A DNA stretch of 64,000 bases from Vitreoscilla filiformis. GTDB lineage: Bacteria > Pseudomonadota > Gammaproteobacteria > Burkholderiales > Burkholderiaceae_C. This document shows, one piece after another, positions 1-9,247 of the stretch. Position numbers and translations under genes: made by a program. Within the stretch, counting starts at the first letter, position 1, and every line of letters begins with the position of its first letter. The stretch spans positions 2,542,001 to 2,606,000 of the forward strand of contig NZ_CP022423.1 of NCBI RefSeq assembly GCF_002222655.1, read 5' to 3'. The notes under the pieces are model-generated. The model was not told the DNA's origin. It saw only the letters and a list, made by a program, of their open reading frames with translations, and made no database searches.

Positions 1-140
1 CCCATCTGCTTGGCGCGTTCGGTGGTCGAGGGCGACTTGCTGTAGCCGATGATGCGCTCGACCAGACCCGCTTGGCGCATGGCGATGGCAAACGAGCCAC
101 CCATCAGGCCACAGCCGATCAGTCCGAGTTGCTTGAACAT
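1..140 (-). CDS. tyrA: Prephenate dehydrogenase, N-terminal fragment (cut by window edge)
   Basis: Only the first 46 or so codons are in the window. They read MFKQLGLIGCGLMGGSFAIA and onward, a Rossmann-fold NAD(P)-binding start with the GxGLMGGS signature typical of TyrA. The enzyme oxidatively decarboxylates prephenate to 4-hydroxyphenylpyruvate in tyrosine synthesis. It starts 18 bases after the pheA stop on the same strand, and the order serC-pheA-tyrA is the usual aromatic/serine cluster in Burkholderiales. The GGGG run just before the ATG can serve as the ribosome binding site. An arogenate dehydrogenase specificity cannot be excluded from this fragment. Confidence 0.85.
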   Translation of the reverse strand, partial: MFKQLGLIGCGLMGGSFAIAMRQAGLVERIIGYSKSPSTTERAKQM

Positions 141-158
141 GGGGGGATTACGCATGAC

Positions 159-1280
159 TCAGTGCACGTCCAACGGGTAGGTGCCCAGCACCTTGAAGAA
201 CGCGCAAGCCTGCCGCAGCGCTTGCAGCGCTGTGGCAACACGAGGGTCATCAGGATGCCCTTGCACGTCGATGTAGAAGTAATACTCCCACTGGCCTGAA
301 CGGGCCGGGCGGGACTCGAAGCGACTCATGGAGACGCCGTGCTCCTTGAGTGGAATCAGCATGTCATGCACCGCTCCGGGCCGGTTGGCGACGGACACCA
401 CCAAACTGGTGCAGTCGTGGCCTGAGGCCCGGGGCGCTGGATGACGCAAAGGATCGGTAACGATGGCAAAGCGTGTGCGATTGCGCACATCGTCTTGAAT
501 CGCCGGGGACACCACATGCAGGCCGTACTCGTTGCCTGCCCGCACGCTGGCAATGGCCACCAAAGCAGGATCCAAGCCGGCCATGCGCGCACCCTCGGCG
601 TTGCTGGACACTGGCCGGCGCTCCACATGGGGGAGATGCGCCGACAGCCATCCATGGCACTGACCCAGCGCCTGCGGGTGAGCGCACACGGCCTCAATGC
701 CTTCCAATGAGTTGTGCTTGCGCAGCAGGTTGTGGCGCACAAACAAACTGGTTTCGCCAATGATGAACAACGGGGTCGTGAGGAAAATGTCCAGCGAACG
801 GGCCACCACGCCCTCGGTGGAGTTTTCCACTGGCACCACGCCGAAATCGGCCGCGCCGGCGGCGGTGGTGCGAAACACATCGTCGATGCTGGCACATGGC
901 ACGCGCACGATGGACGAACCAAAATAACCCAGCGCTGCTTCCTCGCTGAAGGTGCCGGCGGGGCCGAGGTAGGCCACACGGGTCGGCGTTTCCAGCGAGC
1001 GGCAGGCCGACATGATCTCGCGCCAAATCGGTGCGATGCTGTCCGGCTTGAGCGGCCCGGGATTGGTGGCCTTCAAACCATCAATGACCTGGGCCTCACG
1101 CTCGGGGCGAAACACCACCGAGCCCTCTTTTTTCTTGATCTCACCCACCGCTTGCGCCAAACCGGCACGGCGGTTGATCATGGCCAGCAGTTCGCGGTCG
1201 AGCGCGTCGATTTGGTCGCGCAGCGCCAGCAGTTCGGGCGCGATGACGGGTGCCGGTGGGGGAGTGAGCGAATCAGCCAT
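159..1280 (-). CDS. pheA: Bifunctional chorismate mutase / prephenate dehydratase (P-protein)
   Basis: A 373-residue cytosolic enzyme that converts chorismate to prephenate and then to phenylpyruvate for phenylalanine synthesis. Residues about 15-95 form an AroQ-type chorismate mutase ([20 protein letters not shown]). Residues about 100-275 form the prephenate dehydratase ([15 protein letters not shown], then TRFAIV). The C-terminal ACT domain begins near 285 and carries the ESRP phenylalanine-binding motif, so feedback inhibition by phenylalanine is expected. Length is normal for a P-protein. The first 8 bases overlap the end of serC, which suggests translational coupling. Confidence 0.95.
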   Translation of the reverse strand: MADSLTPPPAPVIAPELLALRDQIDALDRELLAMINRRAGLAQAVGEIKKKEGSVVFRPEREAQVIDGLKATNPGPLKPDSIAPIWREIMSACRSLETPTRVAYLGPAGTFSEEAALGYFGSSIVRVPCASIDDVFRTTAAGAADFGVVPVENSTEGVVARSLDIFLTTPLFIIGETSLFVRHNLLRKHNSLEGIEAVCAHPQALGQCHGWLSAHLPHVERRPVSSNAEGARMAGLDPALVAIASVRAGNEYGLHVVSPAIQDDVRNRTRFAIVTDPLRHPAPRASGHDCTSLVVSVANRPGAVHDMLIPLKEHGVSMSRFESRPARSGQWEYYFYIDVQGHPDDPRVATALQALRQACAFFKVLGTYPLDVH

Positions 1281-2370
1281 GGCGATGTGCGAAATCCTGC
1301 ATGTAGTTCACCAGCGCTTGCACACCGGCCAAGGGCATGGCGTTGTAAATCGACGCCCGCATCCCGCCCACCGATTTATGGCCCTTGAGCTGCAACAACC
1401 CTTGGGCTTTGGCGCCAGCCAAGAACGCTTCGTTGAGCGACTCGTCCGCCAAAAAGAACGGCACATTCATGCGCGAACGGGCATCGCTGGCGATGCGGTT
1501 CACGTAGAAACCGCCGTTGTCATCCAAATAGCGATACAACAGGGTGGATTTTTCGATGGCGCGGCGCTCCATCTCGGCCACACCGCCTTGTTCACGGATC
1601 CACTCAAACACCAGCCCGGCGATGTAGATGCCATAAGTGGGCGGGGTGTTGTACATGGAACCATTGACCGCGACGTTCTTGTAATCGAACGCTGAGGGGC
1701 AAATCGGCAAAGCGTGGCCGATCAAGTCATCGCGCACGAACACCAGCGTGACACCCGCCGGGCCGATGTTCTTCTGCGCACCAGCAAACACCAGCCCCAC
1801 GCGATCCCAATCGATGCTGCGTGACAGGATATGCGACGACGCATCCACCACCAACGGCGCCTCACAGCCCAGCGCCTTCAAATCGGGCAAGGTCTGGAAT
1901 TCAACGCCGTGGATGGTCTCATTCGAGCAGATGTGGACGTACGCCGCATCGCGACGCAACTGCCAAGACGCCACAGCCGGCAGCGTGGTGTGGCCCGACG
2001 CCTCGTTGCTGGCCGCGCAGGCCGCGTCCGCGTAGCGCTGGGCCTCCTTCAACGACTTCTGGCTCCACGACCCAGTGACCACCACATCCACCAACCCTCC
2101 CCGCGACAGGTTCATCGGCACGATGGCGTTTTCACCCAACCCACCGCCCTGCATGAACAGGATGCGGAAATGTGCAGGCACGGCCAGCAGCTCGCGCACC
2201 GTGGCTTCGGCTTGTTCGTAGATGGCGATGAATTCTTTGCCGCGATGGCTCATCTCCATCACGCCCATGCCGCAGCCATGCCAGTCCAGCATGTCGGCAG
2301 CAGCGGTGTGCAACACCGATTCCGGCAACGTCGCCGGGCCAGCAGAAAAGTTGTAGGGACGCAGTGTCAC
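1273..2370 (-). CDS. serC: Phosphoserine aminotransferase
   Basis: A 365-residue PLP-dependent class V aminotransferase that makes 3-phosphoserine (serine synthesis) and 4-phosphohydroxythreonine (pyridoxal phosphate synthesis). It begins [20 protein letters not shown], the characteristic SerC N terminus, and the PLP lysine lies in the [15 protein letters not shown] segment. The start codon is GTG at 2368-2370; no ATG is available that keeps the conserved N terminus. It lies 27 bases after the DUF2059 gene and overlaps pheA by 8 bases, inside a gyrA-to-tyrA run of same-strand genes. Confidence 0.95.
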   Translation of the reverse strand: MTLRPYNFSAGPATLPESVLHTAAADMLDWHGCGMGVMEMSHRGKEFIAIYEQAEATVRELLAVPAHFRILFMQGGGLGENAIVPMNLSRGGLVDVVVTGSWSQKSLKEAQRYADAACAASNEASGHTTLPAVASWQLRRDAAYVHICSNETIHGVEFQTLPDLKALGCEAPLVVDASSHILSRSIDWDRVGLVFAGAQKNIGPAGVTLVFVRDDLIGHALPICPSAFDYKNVAVNGSMYNTPPTYGIYIAGLVFEWIREQGGVAEMERRAIEKSTLLYRYLDDNGGFYVNRIASDARSRMNVPFFLADESLNEAFLAGAKAQGLLQLKGHKSVGGMRASIYNAMPLAGVQALVNYMQDFAHRHG

Positions 2371-2397
2371 GGAAGGCGGATCAAAAAAGAGGGATTG

Positions 2398-2946
2398 TCA
2401 CTTGCCAGCGGGCGGCGCGAAGCGGTTTTTCAGCTTGGTGTCCAGGGCTTGGAGCTTGGGATCAACGCTGGTGCGCGTCTCGGCCACCACTTTCTGGGTG
2501 ATGGCGGTCTGGGTTTGCGCACCGTACTGGAAGAATTTGCGTGAAGTGGGTGACTCCAGCCACTGCACCACCTGGCGCAACTCGTCCTCTGAGAATTTTT
2601 CTTCCAACTCCGCGCTGAAGATGGCCGGCGCAATTTTCAGCGCCTTGTCTTTGATCAGGGGTTCGATCTCGGCGGCTGTTTTGCGCAAATCGTCCTGGGT
2701 TTCCTTGAGCCAAGCATCGCGCTTATCGGCTGGCGCATGGGTCAAAGCCTGGTTCACGGCTTGCAGACGCACTTGCAACGCCTGTGCGGTCAACATGCGC
2801 GCCACGCCTTCCATTTCGGCCTGCTGCAACTTGACGATTTTGGCGATGAGTTCTTTCTTGGCTGCTGAGGCCGCAGGGGCGGCGTGCAGCACCGGGGCCA
2901 TCACCGTCAGTGCCAGGGCCAGAGCCAGGGGGCGGAGGAGCAACAT
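2398..2946 (-). CDS. Exported DUF2059 family protein
   Basis: A 182-residue protein of unknown function. Residues 1-23 are a clear Sec signal peptide (hydrophobic run LALALALTVMAPVLHA, cleavage after an AxA-like site), so it should be periplasmic. The rest is Lys/Glu-rich and predicted helical; the segment AIFSAELEEKFSEDELRQVV matches the DUF2059 pattern of a helix pair around a conserved FSEDEL motif. It starts 2 bases after the gyrA stop and precedes serC, a position where many Burkholderiales carry a DUF2059 gene. Role unknown; the placement implies co-transcription with gyrA rather than a functional link. Confidence 0.8.
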   Translation of the reverse strand: MLLLRPLALALALTVMAPVLHAAPAASAAKKELIAKIVKLQQAEMEGVARMLTAQALQVRLQAVNQALTHAPADKRDAWLKETQDDLRKTAAEIEPLIKDKALKIAPAIFSAELEEKFSEDELRQVVQWLESPTSRKFFQYGAQTQTAITQKVVAETRTSVDPKLQALDTKLKNRFAPPAGK

Positions 2947-2948
2947 AG

Positions 2949-5588
2949 TCAGAGAGATTCCTGTTCAGAAGAGGGGACTGGCACGGCGCCAGGCTCAATG
3001 TCCGCCGACGCATCATTTTCAACAATGCGTTGCAGGCCGCACAGTGTGGCACCATCGTCCAGCGCAATGAGCGTGACCCCCTGAGTTGCACGCCCCATTT
3101 CGCGAATTTCAGCCACGCGGGTGCGCACCAGCACCCCCTTGTCGGTGATCAGCATGATTTCATCGTTGCCACGCACCAATGTCGCGGCCACCACCTTGCC
3201 GTTGCGTTCGCTCTGCTGGATGGCGATCATGCCCTTGGTGCCCCGGCCATGGCGGGTGTATTCCCCGATGGGTGTGCGCTTGCCGTAGCCGTTCTCGGTG
3301 GCGGTAAGGACGCTCTGTGTCTCGTCCTCCGCCACCAGCATGGCGATGACGCGCTGGCCTTCATCCAACATCATGCCGCGCACCCCGCGTGCCTGGCGCC
3401 CCATGGGACGCACATCGTCCTCGGCAAAACGCACGGCTTTACCACCATCGCTGAACAGCATCACGTCGTGGTGGCCATCCGTGAGGGCGGCGCCAATCAG
3501 GTAGTCCCCTTCGTCCAAATCGACGGCAATGATGCCGGCCTTGCGCGGATGGCTGAACTCATCCAGGGCGGTCTTCTTGACCGTGCCCAGGGCCGTACAC
3601 ATGAACACGTAGTGATCCGCCGGGAAGCTGCGGAACTCACCCGTCAGTGGCAGCACCACGGTCACCTTCTCGCCGTCTTGCAGCGGGAACATGTTGACAA
3701 TGGGTTTCCCACGCGACGTGCGGCTGCCCTGCGGCACTTCCCACACCTTCAGCCAGTAAACACGGCCCCGGTTCGAGAAGCACAAAATCCAATCGTGCGT
3801 GTTGGCGATGAAGAGCTGGTCAATCCAGTCATCTTCCTTGGTCGTGGTGGCCTGCTTGCCGCGCCCGCCACGCTTTTGGGCGCGGTACTCGGCCAGAGGT
3901 TGGCTCTTGATGTAACCGGTGTGGCTCAGGGTCACCACCATGTCGGTGGGCGTGATCAGATCCTCGACCCCCAGCTCCTGCACGTTGTGTTCGATCACCG
4001 AACGGCGCGCACCCAGCTTGGTCTGACCAAACTCTTGGCGCAGTGCGCTCAACTCGTCCGCGATGATCGCCGTCACACGCTCGGGCTTGGCCAAGATGTC
4101 CAGCAGATCGGCGATTTGTGCCATGACATCGCGGTATTCGCCCAGGATTTTGTCCTGTTCCAACCCGGTCAGACGCTGCAAGCGCATCTGCAAAATTTCA
4201 CCCGCTTGCCCATCCGACAACCGGTAGAGGCCATCCACCTGCATACCGTACTGCGGCGGCAGCGACTCGGGGCGATACGCATCGCGTCCACCAGGAGTCT
4301 GACCCTCAGCACGCGCCAGCATGTCGCGCACCAAGGACGAGTCCCAGTTCTCGCCCATCAGCGCCATCTTGGCCACAGGCGGTGTGGGCGAAGTTTTGAT
4401 GATCTCGATGAAGCGGTCGATGTTGGCCAGGGCCACGGCCAGACCTTCGAGCACATGGCCGCGCTCACGCGCTTTGCGCAGTTCGAACACCGTGCGCCGC
4501 GTCACCACCTCGCGACGGTGCTCTAAGAAGATTTCCAACAACTGCCGGAGGTTGCACAAACGCGGCTGACCATCCACCAAGGCCACCATGTTGATGCCGA
4601 AGCTGTCCTGCAACTGCGTCTGTTTGTAGAGGTTGTTCAGCACCACCTCAGGCACTTCACCGCGCTTGAGTTCAATCACCACGCGCATGCCGGATTTGTC
4701 CGACTCGTCTTGGATGTGGCTGATTCCCTCGATTTTTTTCTCGTGAACCAGCTCGGCGATGCGCTCCAGCAGCGTCTTTTTATTGACCTGATAGGGGATT
4801 TCATCCACCACAATGGCTTGGCGCTGACCCCGGTCGATCTCCTCGAAATGCACCCGGGCGCGCATCACCACCCGGCCCCGACCCGTGCGATAGCCTTCGC
4901 GCACCCCAGCCACACCGTAAATGATGCCGGCGGTCGGGAAGTCCGGTGCCGGGATGATGTCCATCAAGTCATCGATGCTGGCCTCAGGCACACGCAACAG
5001 GTGCAGGCAGGCGTCCACCACCTCATTGAGATTGTGGGGCGGAATGTTGGTGGCCATCCCCACCGCGATGCCCGCCGAGCCATTCACCAGCAGATTGGGC
5101 AATCGAGCGGGCAGAACCAGGGGTTCGCTTTCGGAGCCGTCGTAGTTCGGGCCGAAATCCACCGTGTCTCGATCAATGTCTGCCAGCATGTCGTGGGCGA
5201 CTTTGGCCAAGCGAATCTCGGTGTAGCGCATCGCTGCGGCGTTGTCACCGTCAATCGAGCCGAAGTTACCCTGGCCATCGACCAGCATGTGGCGCAAGCT
5301 GAAATCTTGGGCCATGCGCACGATCGTGTCGTAGACCGCCGTGTCTCCGTGCGGGTGGTACTTACCGATCACATCACCAACGATGCGCGCCGATTTCTTG
5401 TAGGGCCGATTCCAGTCGTTGTTCAGCTCGTGCATCGCGTAGAGCACACGGCGATGCACGGGCTTGAGGCCATCGCGTGCATCCGGAAGGGCGCGCCCCA
5501 CGATCACGCTCATCGCATAGTCAAGGTAGGAGCGGCGCATCTCCTCCTCAAGGCTGATGGGCAGGGTTTCCTTCGCGAATGGAGTCAT
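2949..5588 (-). CDS. gyrA: DNA gyrase subunit A
   Basis: The DNA-breaking subunit of the A2B2 gyrase, which introduces negative supercoils. From the ATG at 5588 it is 879 residues, normal for the family; a GTG 30 bases upstream would add ten residues not typical of GyrA. It begins [20 protein letters not shown]. The catalytic tyrosine lies in the [11 protein letters not shown] motif, and the C-terminal beta-pinwheel carries the GyrA box (KRGGRGKQ) needed for DNA wrapping. In the quinolone-resistance region it reads [12 protein letters not shown], so the position equivalent to E. coli Ser83 is threonine and Asp87 is retained. It is divergent from the ompA-like gene, with 264 bases between them. 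Confidence 0.97.
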   Translation of the reverse strand: MTPFAKETLPISLEEEMRRSYLDYAMSVIVGRALPDARDGLKPVHRRVLYAMHELNNDWNRPYKKSARIVGDVIGKYHPHGDTAVYDTIVRMAQDFSLRHMLVDGQGNFGSIDGDNAAAMRYTEIRLAKVAHDMLADIDRDTVDFGPNYDGSESEPLVLPARLPNLLVNGSAGIAVGMATNIPPHNLNEVVDACLHLLRVPEASIDDLMDIIPAPDFPTAGIIYGVAGVREGYRTGRGRVVMRARVHFEEIDRGQRQAIVVDEIPYQVNKKTLLERIAELVHEKKIEGISHIQDESDKSGMRVVIELKRGEVPEVVLNNLYKQTQLQDSFGINMVALVDGQPRLCNLRQLLEIFLEHRREVVTRRTVFELRKARERGHVLEGLAVALANIDRFIEIIKTSPTPPVAKMALMGENWDSSLVRDMLARAEGQTPGGRDAYRPESLPPQYGMQVDGLYRLSDGQAGEILQMRLQRLTGLEQDKILGEYRDVMAQIADLLDILAKPERVTAIIADELSALRQEFGQTKLGARRSVIEHNVQELGVEDLITPTDMVVTLSHTGYIKSQPLAEYRAQKRGGRGKQATTTKEDDWIDQLFIANTHDWILCFSNRGRVYWLKVWEVPQGSRTSRGKPIVNMFPLQDGEKVTVVLPLTGEFRSFPADHYVFMCTALGTVKKTALDEFSHPRKAGIIAVDLDEGDYLIGAALTDGHHDVMLFSDGGKAVRFAEDDVRPMGRQARGVRGMMLDEGQRVIAMLVAEDETQSVLTATENGYGKRTPIGEYTRHGRGTKGMIAIQQSERNGKVVAATLVRGNDEIMLITDKGVLVRTRVAEIREMGRATQGVTLIALDDGATLCGLQRIVENDASADIEPGAVPVPSSEQESL

Positions 5589-5799
5589 GGGTTCGAGCAA
5601 GCCAGCAAAAAGTGGCACGATCAGCGAATCGCGCCCAAATGATCATTCTACCGGCATGACTCTGTGGCGTTGGCGCAACGCTGTGTCCCGGAGAAGGCGC
5701 CGACCGAACCACAATATGCCTGCTCAAACAGCCTATGGCACAATGGGCAACCAGGTGGCAGATGCCCTGCTGAACGGGTGGGTGTGTGCCGAGTTTCCT

Positions 5800-5815
5800 G
5801 CTTCCGTTCGGAAGC
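5800..5815 (+). promoter_or_regulatory. 5' UTR stem-loop upstream of the OmpA-family gene
   Basis: GCTTCC and GGAAGC (5800-5805 and 5810-5815) flank the tetraloop GTTC, 37 bases before the ATG. It probably lies in the leader of the transcript. Leader hairpins stabilise some ompA mRNAs in other bacteria, but any such role here is inference. No convincing sigma-70 promoter could be picked in this gap. Confidence 0.3.
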
Positions 5816-5852
5816 TTCGCAGGCTTGCTGCGGTTTCCCTGAGAGGAGATCC

Positions 5853-6500
5853 ATGAACAAACTGAACAAGGTGGCCGCGCTGTTCGCGTCGGTCGCGCTG
5901 GCAGCTCCGGTGTCGAGCGCCCTGGCACAAAGTGCGGAGAGCAATTGGCGTGGCGCCGATGGTTCGACCGTCTGGAAAAACGGCTCCAACGAGTCGTGCT
6001 GGCGTAGCAACAACTGGACGCCCGAAACGGCTGCCCGTAACTGCGACGGCGCCTATGTGCCTCCGCCCCCGCCGGCTCCGGCTCCTGCCGTTGTGACCGC
6101 TCCGCCGGCACCGGCTCCTGCTCCTGTGCCTGCCCCGGCTCCGGTGAAGGAAAAGCTGACGTTCTCGGGTGACGCCCTGTTCGCCACGGGTTCGGCAACC
6201 TTGACCAAGGACTTCCAATCCAAGCTGACCGACCTGAGCAATCAAGTCAAGAGCTTGAACTTGGAAGTGATCATCGTCACGGGTCACACTGACAGCCAAG
6301 GCAGCGACGCTTCCAACCAGAAGCTGTCGGAAAAGCGCGCCGCCGCCGTCAAGACCTTCTTGGTTTCCAAGGGTGTTGACGCCAACCGTGTCTACACTGA
6401 AGGCAAGGGCGAGAAAGAGCCTGTGGCCGACAACAAGACCTCGGCTGGCCGTGCCAAGAACCGCCGCGTGGAAATCCAAATCGTCGGCACCAAGAAGTGA
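5853..6500 (+). CDS. OmpA-family outer membrane protein
   Basis: A 215-residue exported protein. The ATG at 5853 is preceded by a strong GAGAGGAG site. Residues 1-26 form a signal peptide ending ALAQ. Then follow a short Trp-rich segment (about 29-60), a Pro/Ala linker (about 62-95), and a C-terminal OmpA/MotB peptidoglycan-binding domain with GHTDSQGSDASNQKLSEKRA and a terminal NRRVEIQIVG. The conserved Asp and Arg that bind diaminopimelate are present. There is no eight-stranded barrel domain, so it probably anchors or spaces the outer membrane to peptidoglycan rather than forming a pore. It is followed by a Rho-independent terminator and then ubiG. Confidence 0.88.
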   Translation: MNKLNKVAALFASVALAAPVSSALAQSAESNWRGADGSTVWKNGSNESCWRSNNWTPETAARNCDGAYVPPPPPAPAPAVVTAPPAPAPAPVPAPAPVKEKLTFSGDALFATGSATLTKDFQSKLTDLSNQVKSLNLEVIIVTGHTDSQGSDASNQKLSEKRAAAVKTFLVSKGVDANRVYTEGKGEKEPVADNKTSAGRAKNRRVEIQIVGTKK

Positions 6501-6540
6501 TGTCAGGTCTGGCGTTTCGGCGCTGATCTGCACACCCCAA

Positions 6541-6563
6541 CCCCGCTTCGGCGGGGTTTTTCG
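6541..6563 (+). terminator. Rho-independent terminator after the OmpA-family gene
   Basis: CCCCGC and GCGGGG (6541-6546, 6551-6556) pair around a TTCG tetraloop and are followed by TTTTTCG. It lies 40 bases past the stop and separates this highly expressed gene from ubiG. Confidence 0.9.
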
Positions 6564-6590
6564 TTTCCGCTGCCTTGTTTTTATTCGATC

Positions 6591-7289
6591 ATGCACAACG
6601 CAGACCCTCAGGAGCTCGAAAAATTCGGTGAACTGGCCCATCGCTGGTGGGATCCGGATGGTGAGTTCCGCCCACTTCACCAGATCAACCCGCTCCGCCT
6701 GGGATGGATGACCTCCTTCGTACCGTTGCAAGGTTTGCGCGTCGTTGACGTCGGCTGTGGAGGCGGCATTTTGGCGGAATCGATGGCCCGCACGGGCGCC
6801 GACGTCCTCGGCATTGATTTGTCAGTCAAGCCGCTGAAGGTGGCGCGGCTGCATGCGCTGGAAGCGGGCGTGGCTTCGTTGGATTACCGCGAAATCGCCG
6901 CCGAAGCGCTCGCAGCGGAACAGCCTGCCAGCTTTGATGTGGTGACCTGCATGGAAATGCTGGAGCATGTGCCCGATCCCGCTTCGGTGGTGCAAGCATG
7001 CAGCCGCATGGTCAAACCGGGTGGCTGGGTGTTTTTTTCGACCCTGAACCGCAACCTCAAGTCATTTTTGATGGCGATTGTGGGGGCCGAGTATGTGTTG
7101 AACATGCTTCCCCGGGGCACCCATGAATATGCCCGCTTCCTCCAGCCCCATGAGCTGGCTGGGTTTGCACGTCAGGCAGGGTTGTCTCTCCATGCCAGCA
7201 CAGGGCTGAGTTACAACCCCGTGACCCAGCGTTACGCACTGAGCGCCGACACCAGCGTGAACTATCTGCTGGCTTGTCGGCGGCTGTAA
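6591..7289 (+). CDS. ubiG: Ubiquinone biosynthesis O-methyltransferase
   Basis: A 232-residue SAM-dependent enzyme that carries out both O-methylations of ubiquinone synthesis. It begins with the UbiG-typical segment [19 protein letters not shown]. The SAM-binding motif I is [16 protein letters not shown] (about residues 47-62), and later come [14 protein letters not shown] and the post-motif segment [13 protein letters not shown] typical of UbiG. Length matches the family. It ends 11 bases before the ATG of gph, forming the ubiG-gph pair usual in this group. Confidence 0.95.
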   Translation: MHNADPQELEKFGELAHRWWDPDGEFRPLHQINPLRLGWMTSFVPLQGLRVVDVGCGGGILAESMARTGADVLGIDLSVKPLKVARLHALEAGVASLDYREIAAEALAAEQPASFDVVTCMEMLEHVPDPASVVQACSRMVKPGGWVFFSTLNRNLKSFLMAIVGAEYVLNMLPRGTHEYARFLQPHELAGFARQAGLSLHASTGLSYNPVTQRYALSADTSVNYLLACRRL

Positions 7290-7300
7290 AAGGAATCACC

Positions 7301-7969
7301 ATGCCCCATCTCGCCATCGACGCGGTGCTGTTCGATTTGGACGGCACCTTGTTGGACAGTGCGCCTGATCTGACGCATGCCATGAATCGGCTGCGCCAAG
7401 AGCATGGCCTGCCGGCGCTGCCTCTGGCCACGTTGCGCCCGGTGGTGGGCACAGGTGCCCGAGGCATGCTGGCGGTGGGTTTGGGCGTAACGCCGCAAGA
7501 GGCTGAGTTTGAGTCTTTGCGGGTGCGTTTTTTGTCGTTTTACGCTGAACAATTGCTGGGTGAATCCACGCTGTTCGCGCAAGTGCCCGGGGTGCTGGCA
7601 GAACTGCAACGCGCCGGTGTGGCCTGGGGCATCGTGACCAACAAGGCCACGCGCTTCGCAGAGCCCATTGTGCGTGGACTGGCCGCCCTGGCTGGCGCGC
7701 AGGTGCTGGTGTGTGGCGACACCACGGCCCAGTCCAAGCCTCACCCGGAACCGTTGTTGCACGCGTGCCGTGTTCTGGGCGTGGCCCCCGAACGCACGGT
7801 GTACGTGGGTGACGATGAACGCGACATCGTGGCCGGGCGTGCGGCAGGAACGCACACAATTGCCGCAGCATGGGGTTACCTGGGCCAAGGTGAGCCCGTT
7901 GCGACTTGGGGTGCAGATGTGGTGCATGAACACCCCCATCAGCTCTTGAATTGGCTGAATCTGGCGTAA
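7301..7969 (+). CDS. gph: Phosphoglycolate phosphatase (HAD family)
   Basis: A 222-residue HAD phosphatase that dephosphorylates 2-phosphoglycolate formed during DNA repair and carbon metabolism. Motif I is FDLDGTLLDS (nucleophile Asp near residue 12), motif II includes VTNK, and motif III/IV is VYVGDDERDIVAGRAAG. The ATG at 7301 has an AAAAGGA site at the right distance; an upstream TTG would extend into ubiG and is not needed. Gph is well supported by its position after ubiG, though HAD phosphatases are hard to tell apart by sequence alone. Confidence 0.88.
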   Translation: MPHLAIDAVLFDLDGTLLDSAPDLTHAMNRLRQEHGLPALPLATLRPVVGTGARGMLAVGLGVTPQEAEFESLRVRFLSFYAEQLLGESTLFAQVPGVLAELQRAGVAWGIVTNKATRFAEPIVRGLAALAGAQVLVCGDTTAQSKPHPEPLLHACRVLGVAPERTVYVGDDERDIVAGRAAGTHTIAAAWGYLGQGEPVATWGADVVHEHPHQLLNWLNLA

Positions 7970-7983
7970 GATAGAGGATTCCC

Positions 7984-8353
7984 GGGGCCGATCTGGTTTC
8001 GACGTGGGTGCGGAGTCGGGATAGTGCATGTCGAGCACCAGTTCGCTCGTTAAACCACTGGAAACAAGTAACTGCAAACGACGAACAGTTTGCCCTCGCC
8101 GCTTAACACCGGTGAGCCCCTCAACGGTTGGCCGATGGGCCGGGCCTGAGCCGCAAGGCAAAGGCTGAGGGGTCATTCACATTGGCTGGTTGTCTGGCGG
8201 GCCACTCGTCAGATGATAAGACTCAGTGGCTGGCGACCTGGGCAGCGTGCCGCTGCGCGGTTCAGGGCGTGAGACTCAAATCAGACGGCTAAACATGTAG
8301 ATCTACCTGGCGATGGCTTGCGGACGGGGGTTCAATTCCCCCCGGCTCCACCA
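7984..8353 (+). ncRNA. ssrA: Transfer-messenger RNA (tmRNA)
   Basis: A one-piece tmRNA that rescues stalled ribosomes with SmpB. The 5' end GGGGCCGATCTGGTTTCGAC and the 3' end with GGGGGTTCAATTCCCCC and CGGCTCCACCA pair as a 7-bp acceptor stem containing a G3-U70 wobble, the identity element for alanine charging. CCA is encoded. The tag reading frame starts at the GCA resume codon at 8074 and ends at TAA 8104-8106. It encodes ANDEQFALAA, so the full tag is AANDEQFALAA with the usual ALAA degradation signal. The gene points towards the restriction-modification island, whose edge lies just past its 3' end. Confidence 0.96.
8074..8106 (+). other. tmRNA proteolysis-tag reading frame
   Basis: Ten codons from GCA to GCT followed by TAA, encoding ANDEQFALAA. 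The terminal ALAA is the signal for ClpXP-type proteases. It lies within ssrA. Confidence 0.93.
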
Positions 8354-8361
8354 AATTCATC

Positions 8362-8398
8362 AAGCCCCTAGACACATCAAGTGCCTAGGGGCTTTTTT
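8362..8398 (+). terminator. Rho-independent terminator of ssrA
   Basis: AAGCCCCTAG pairs with CTAGGGGCTT around a loop of about ten bases, then TTTTTT follows. It begins nine bases past the encoded CCA of the tmRNA. The 140 bases from here to the end of the metallopeptidase gene contain nothing I recognise. Confidence 0.9.
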
Positions 8399-8538
8399 GT
8401 TGTCACGTTGGTGCAGATGTAGGCGGTGAAGGGCACAGTCGGGGGAACAAACCTGCCCCATTCCCTGCACCCGTAGAACAGCAGCAAGGACGGATCCCAA
8501 AATTACGTGCTATCCGTGCGCAAAAGCTCTGTAAGGCG

Positions 8539-9246
8539 TCACAAATCGAGCGCTGCTCCCTGCACCCGCAGCCATGCCATGCGTTCTTGATGGTCGGGCA
8601 GCACTTTGTCCACCTCATTCCAGAACGCAGCGGAGTGATCGCGGTGGTGGAGGTGACATAACTCATGCACCACAAGGTAATCGAGCACAGTTTGCGGAGC
8701 CATGAGGCTTTTCCAGTGAAACGCCAGTTTGCCCGATGCTGAACAGGTGGCCCAGCGCATGCCAAGCTCCCGCACTTCCAGCGCACCAGGCTGCACGCCC
8801 ACCTTCGGCGCGTAGTGAGCCACGCGTTGTGCCAAGCGGTCATGGCCCTTGCGTGTGTAGAAATCCACAAACGCCTGGCGAGCCGCTTCCGGGCCACCAC
8901 GCAGCAACAGGGTTCGGGCCAGCAGAAAACGCCCGTTCTTCAGCCGCAGCGTTTCGTCTTCGGTGTCCGCCCACTCCAGCCGGTAATGCTTGCCCAGGTA
9001 AAGGAAGGACTCGCCGTTGACCCACTCCCGCCGCACCCGGCTGGCGTTGAGTTCGCGCCATTCGGCCAGGCTGCGGTAGATCCACATGCGCTTGGCCAGC
9101 ACGGTCTGATCCACCTGTTCGGGGCTGAAGCGCTTGGGCGGGCGCACTGTTACCGTGCCGTTGCGTTCGATCACGATGTCGGTGGTCTTGCGGTCGGTGC
9201 CGGGCAGCAGGTGGTATTGAATGTCGCGGATCTGGCGCACCTGCAT
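8539..9246 (-). CDS. YgjP-type (DUF45) zinc metallopeptidase linked to the type I R-M operon
   Basis: A 235-residue protein of the YgjP/DUF45 (WLM/SprT-like) metallopeptidase group. The zinc motif is HELCHLHHRDHSAAFW near residues 193-208, with the HExxH histidines and glutamate intact. The upstream GMRWATCSASGKLAFHW segment is also typical. The ATG at 9246 starts one base after the hsdR stop and has a GGAG at 9253-9256 with ideal spacing; a GTG at 9267 would add seven residues but has poorer spacing. It is the last gene of the hsd operon. DUF45 genes often accompany type I R-M loci in my experience of the family, but the substrate is unknown. Confidence 0.85.
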   Translation of the reverse strand: MQVRQIRDIQYHLLPGTDRKTTDIVIERNGTVTVRPPKRFSPEQVDQTVLAKRMWIYRSLAEWRELNASRVRREWVNGESFLYLGKHYRLEWADTEDETLRLKNGRFLLARTLLLRGGPEAARQAFVDFYTRKGHDRLAQRVAHYAPKVGVQPGALEVRELGMRWATCSASGKLAFHWKSLMAPQTVLDYLVVHELCHLHHRDHSAAFWNEVDKVLPDHQERMAWLRVQGAALDL

Positions 9247-9247
9247 C

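Noticed and set aside
3030..4526. Open frame of 498 codons antisense to gyrA
   Set aside because: Shadow of gyrA; the translation is His/Gln/Arg-rich and resembles no protein family.
5330..5360. Threonine at the GyrA position equivalent to Ser83, as possible quinolone resistance
   Set aside because: Threonine is the natural residue there in many proteobacteria and Asp87 is unchanged.
8340..8400. Attachment-site direct repeat of the ssrA 3' end at the other island edge
   Set aside because: No second copy of the ssrA or tRNA-Pro 3' sequence is seen at the far side of the hsd operon.
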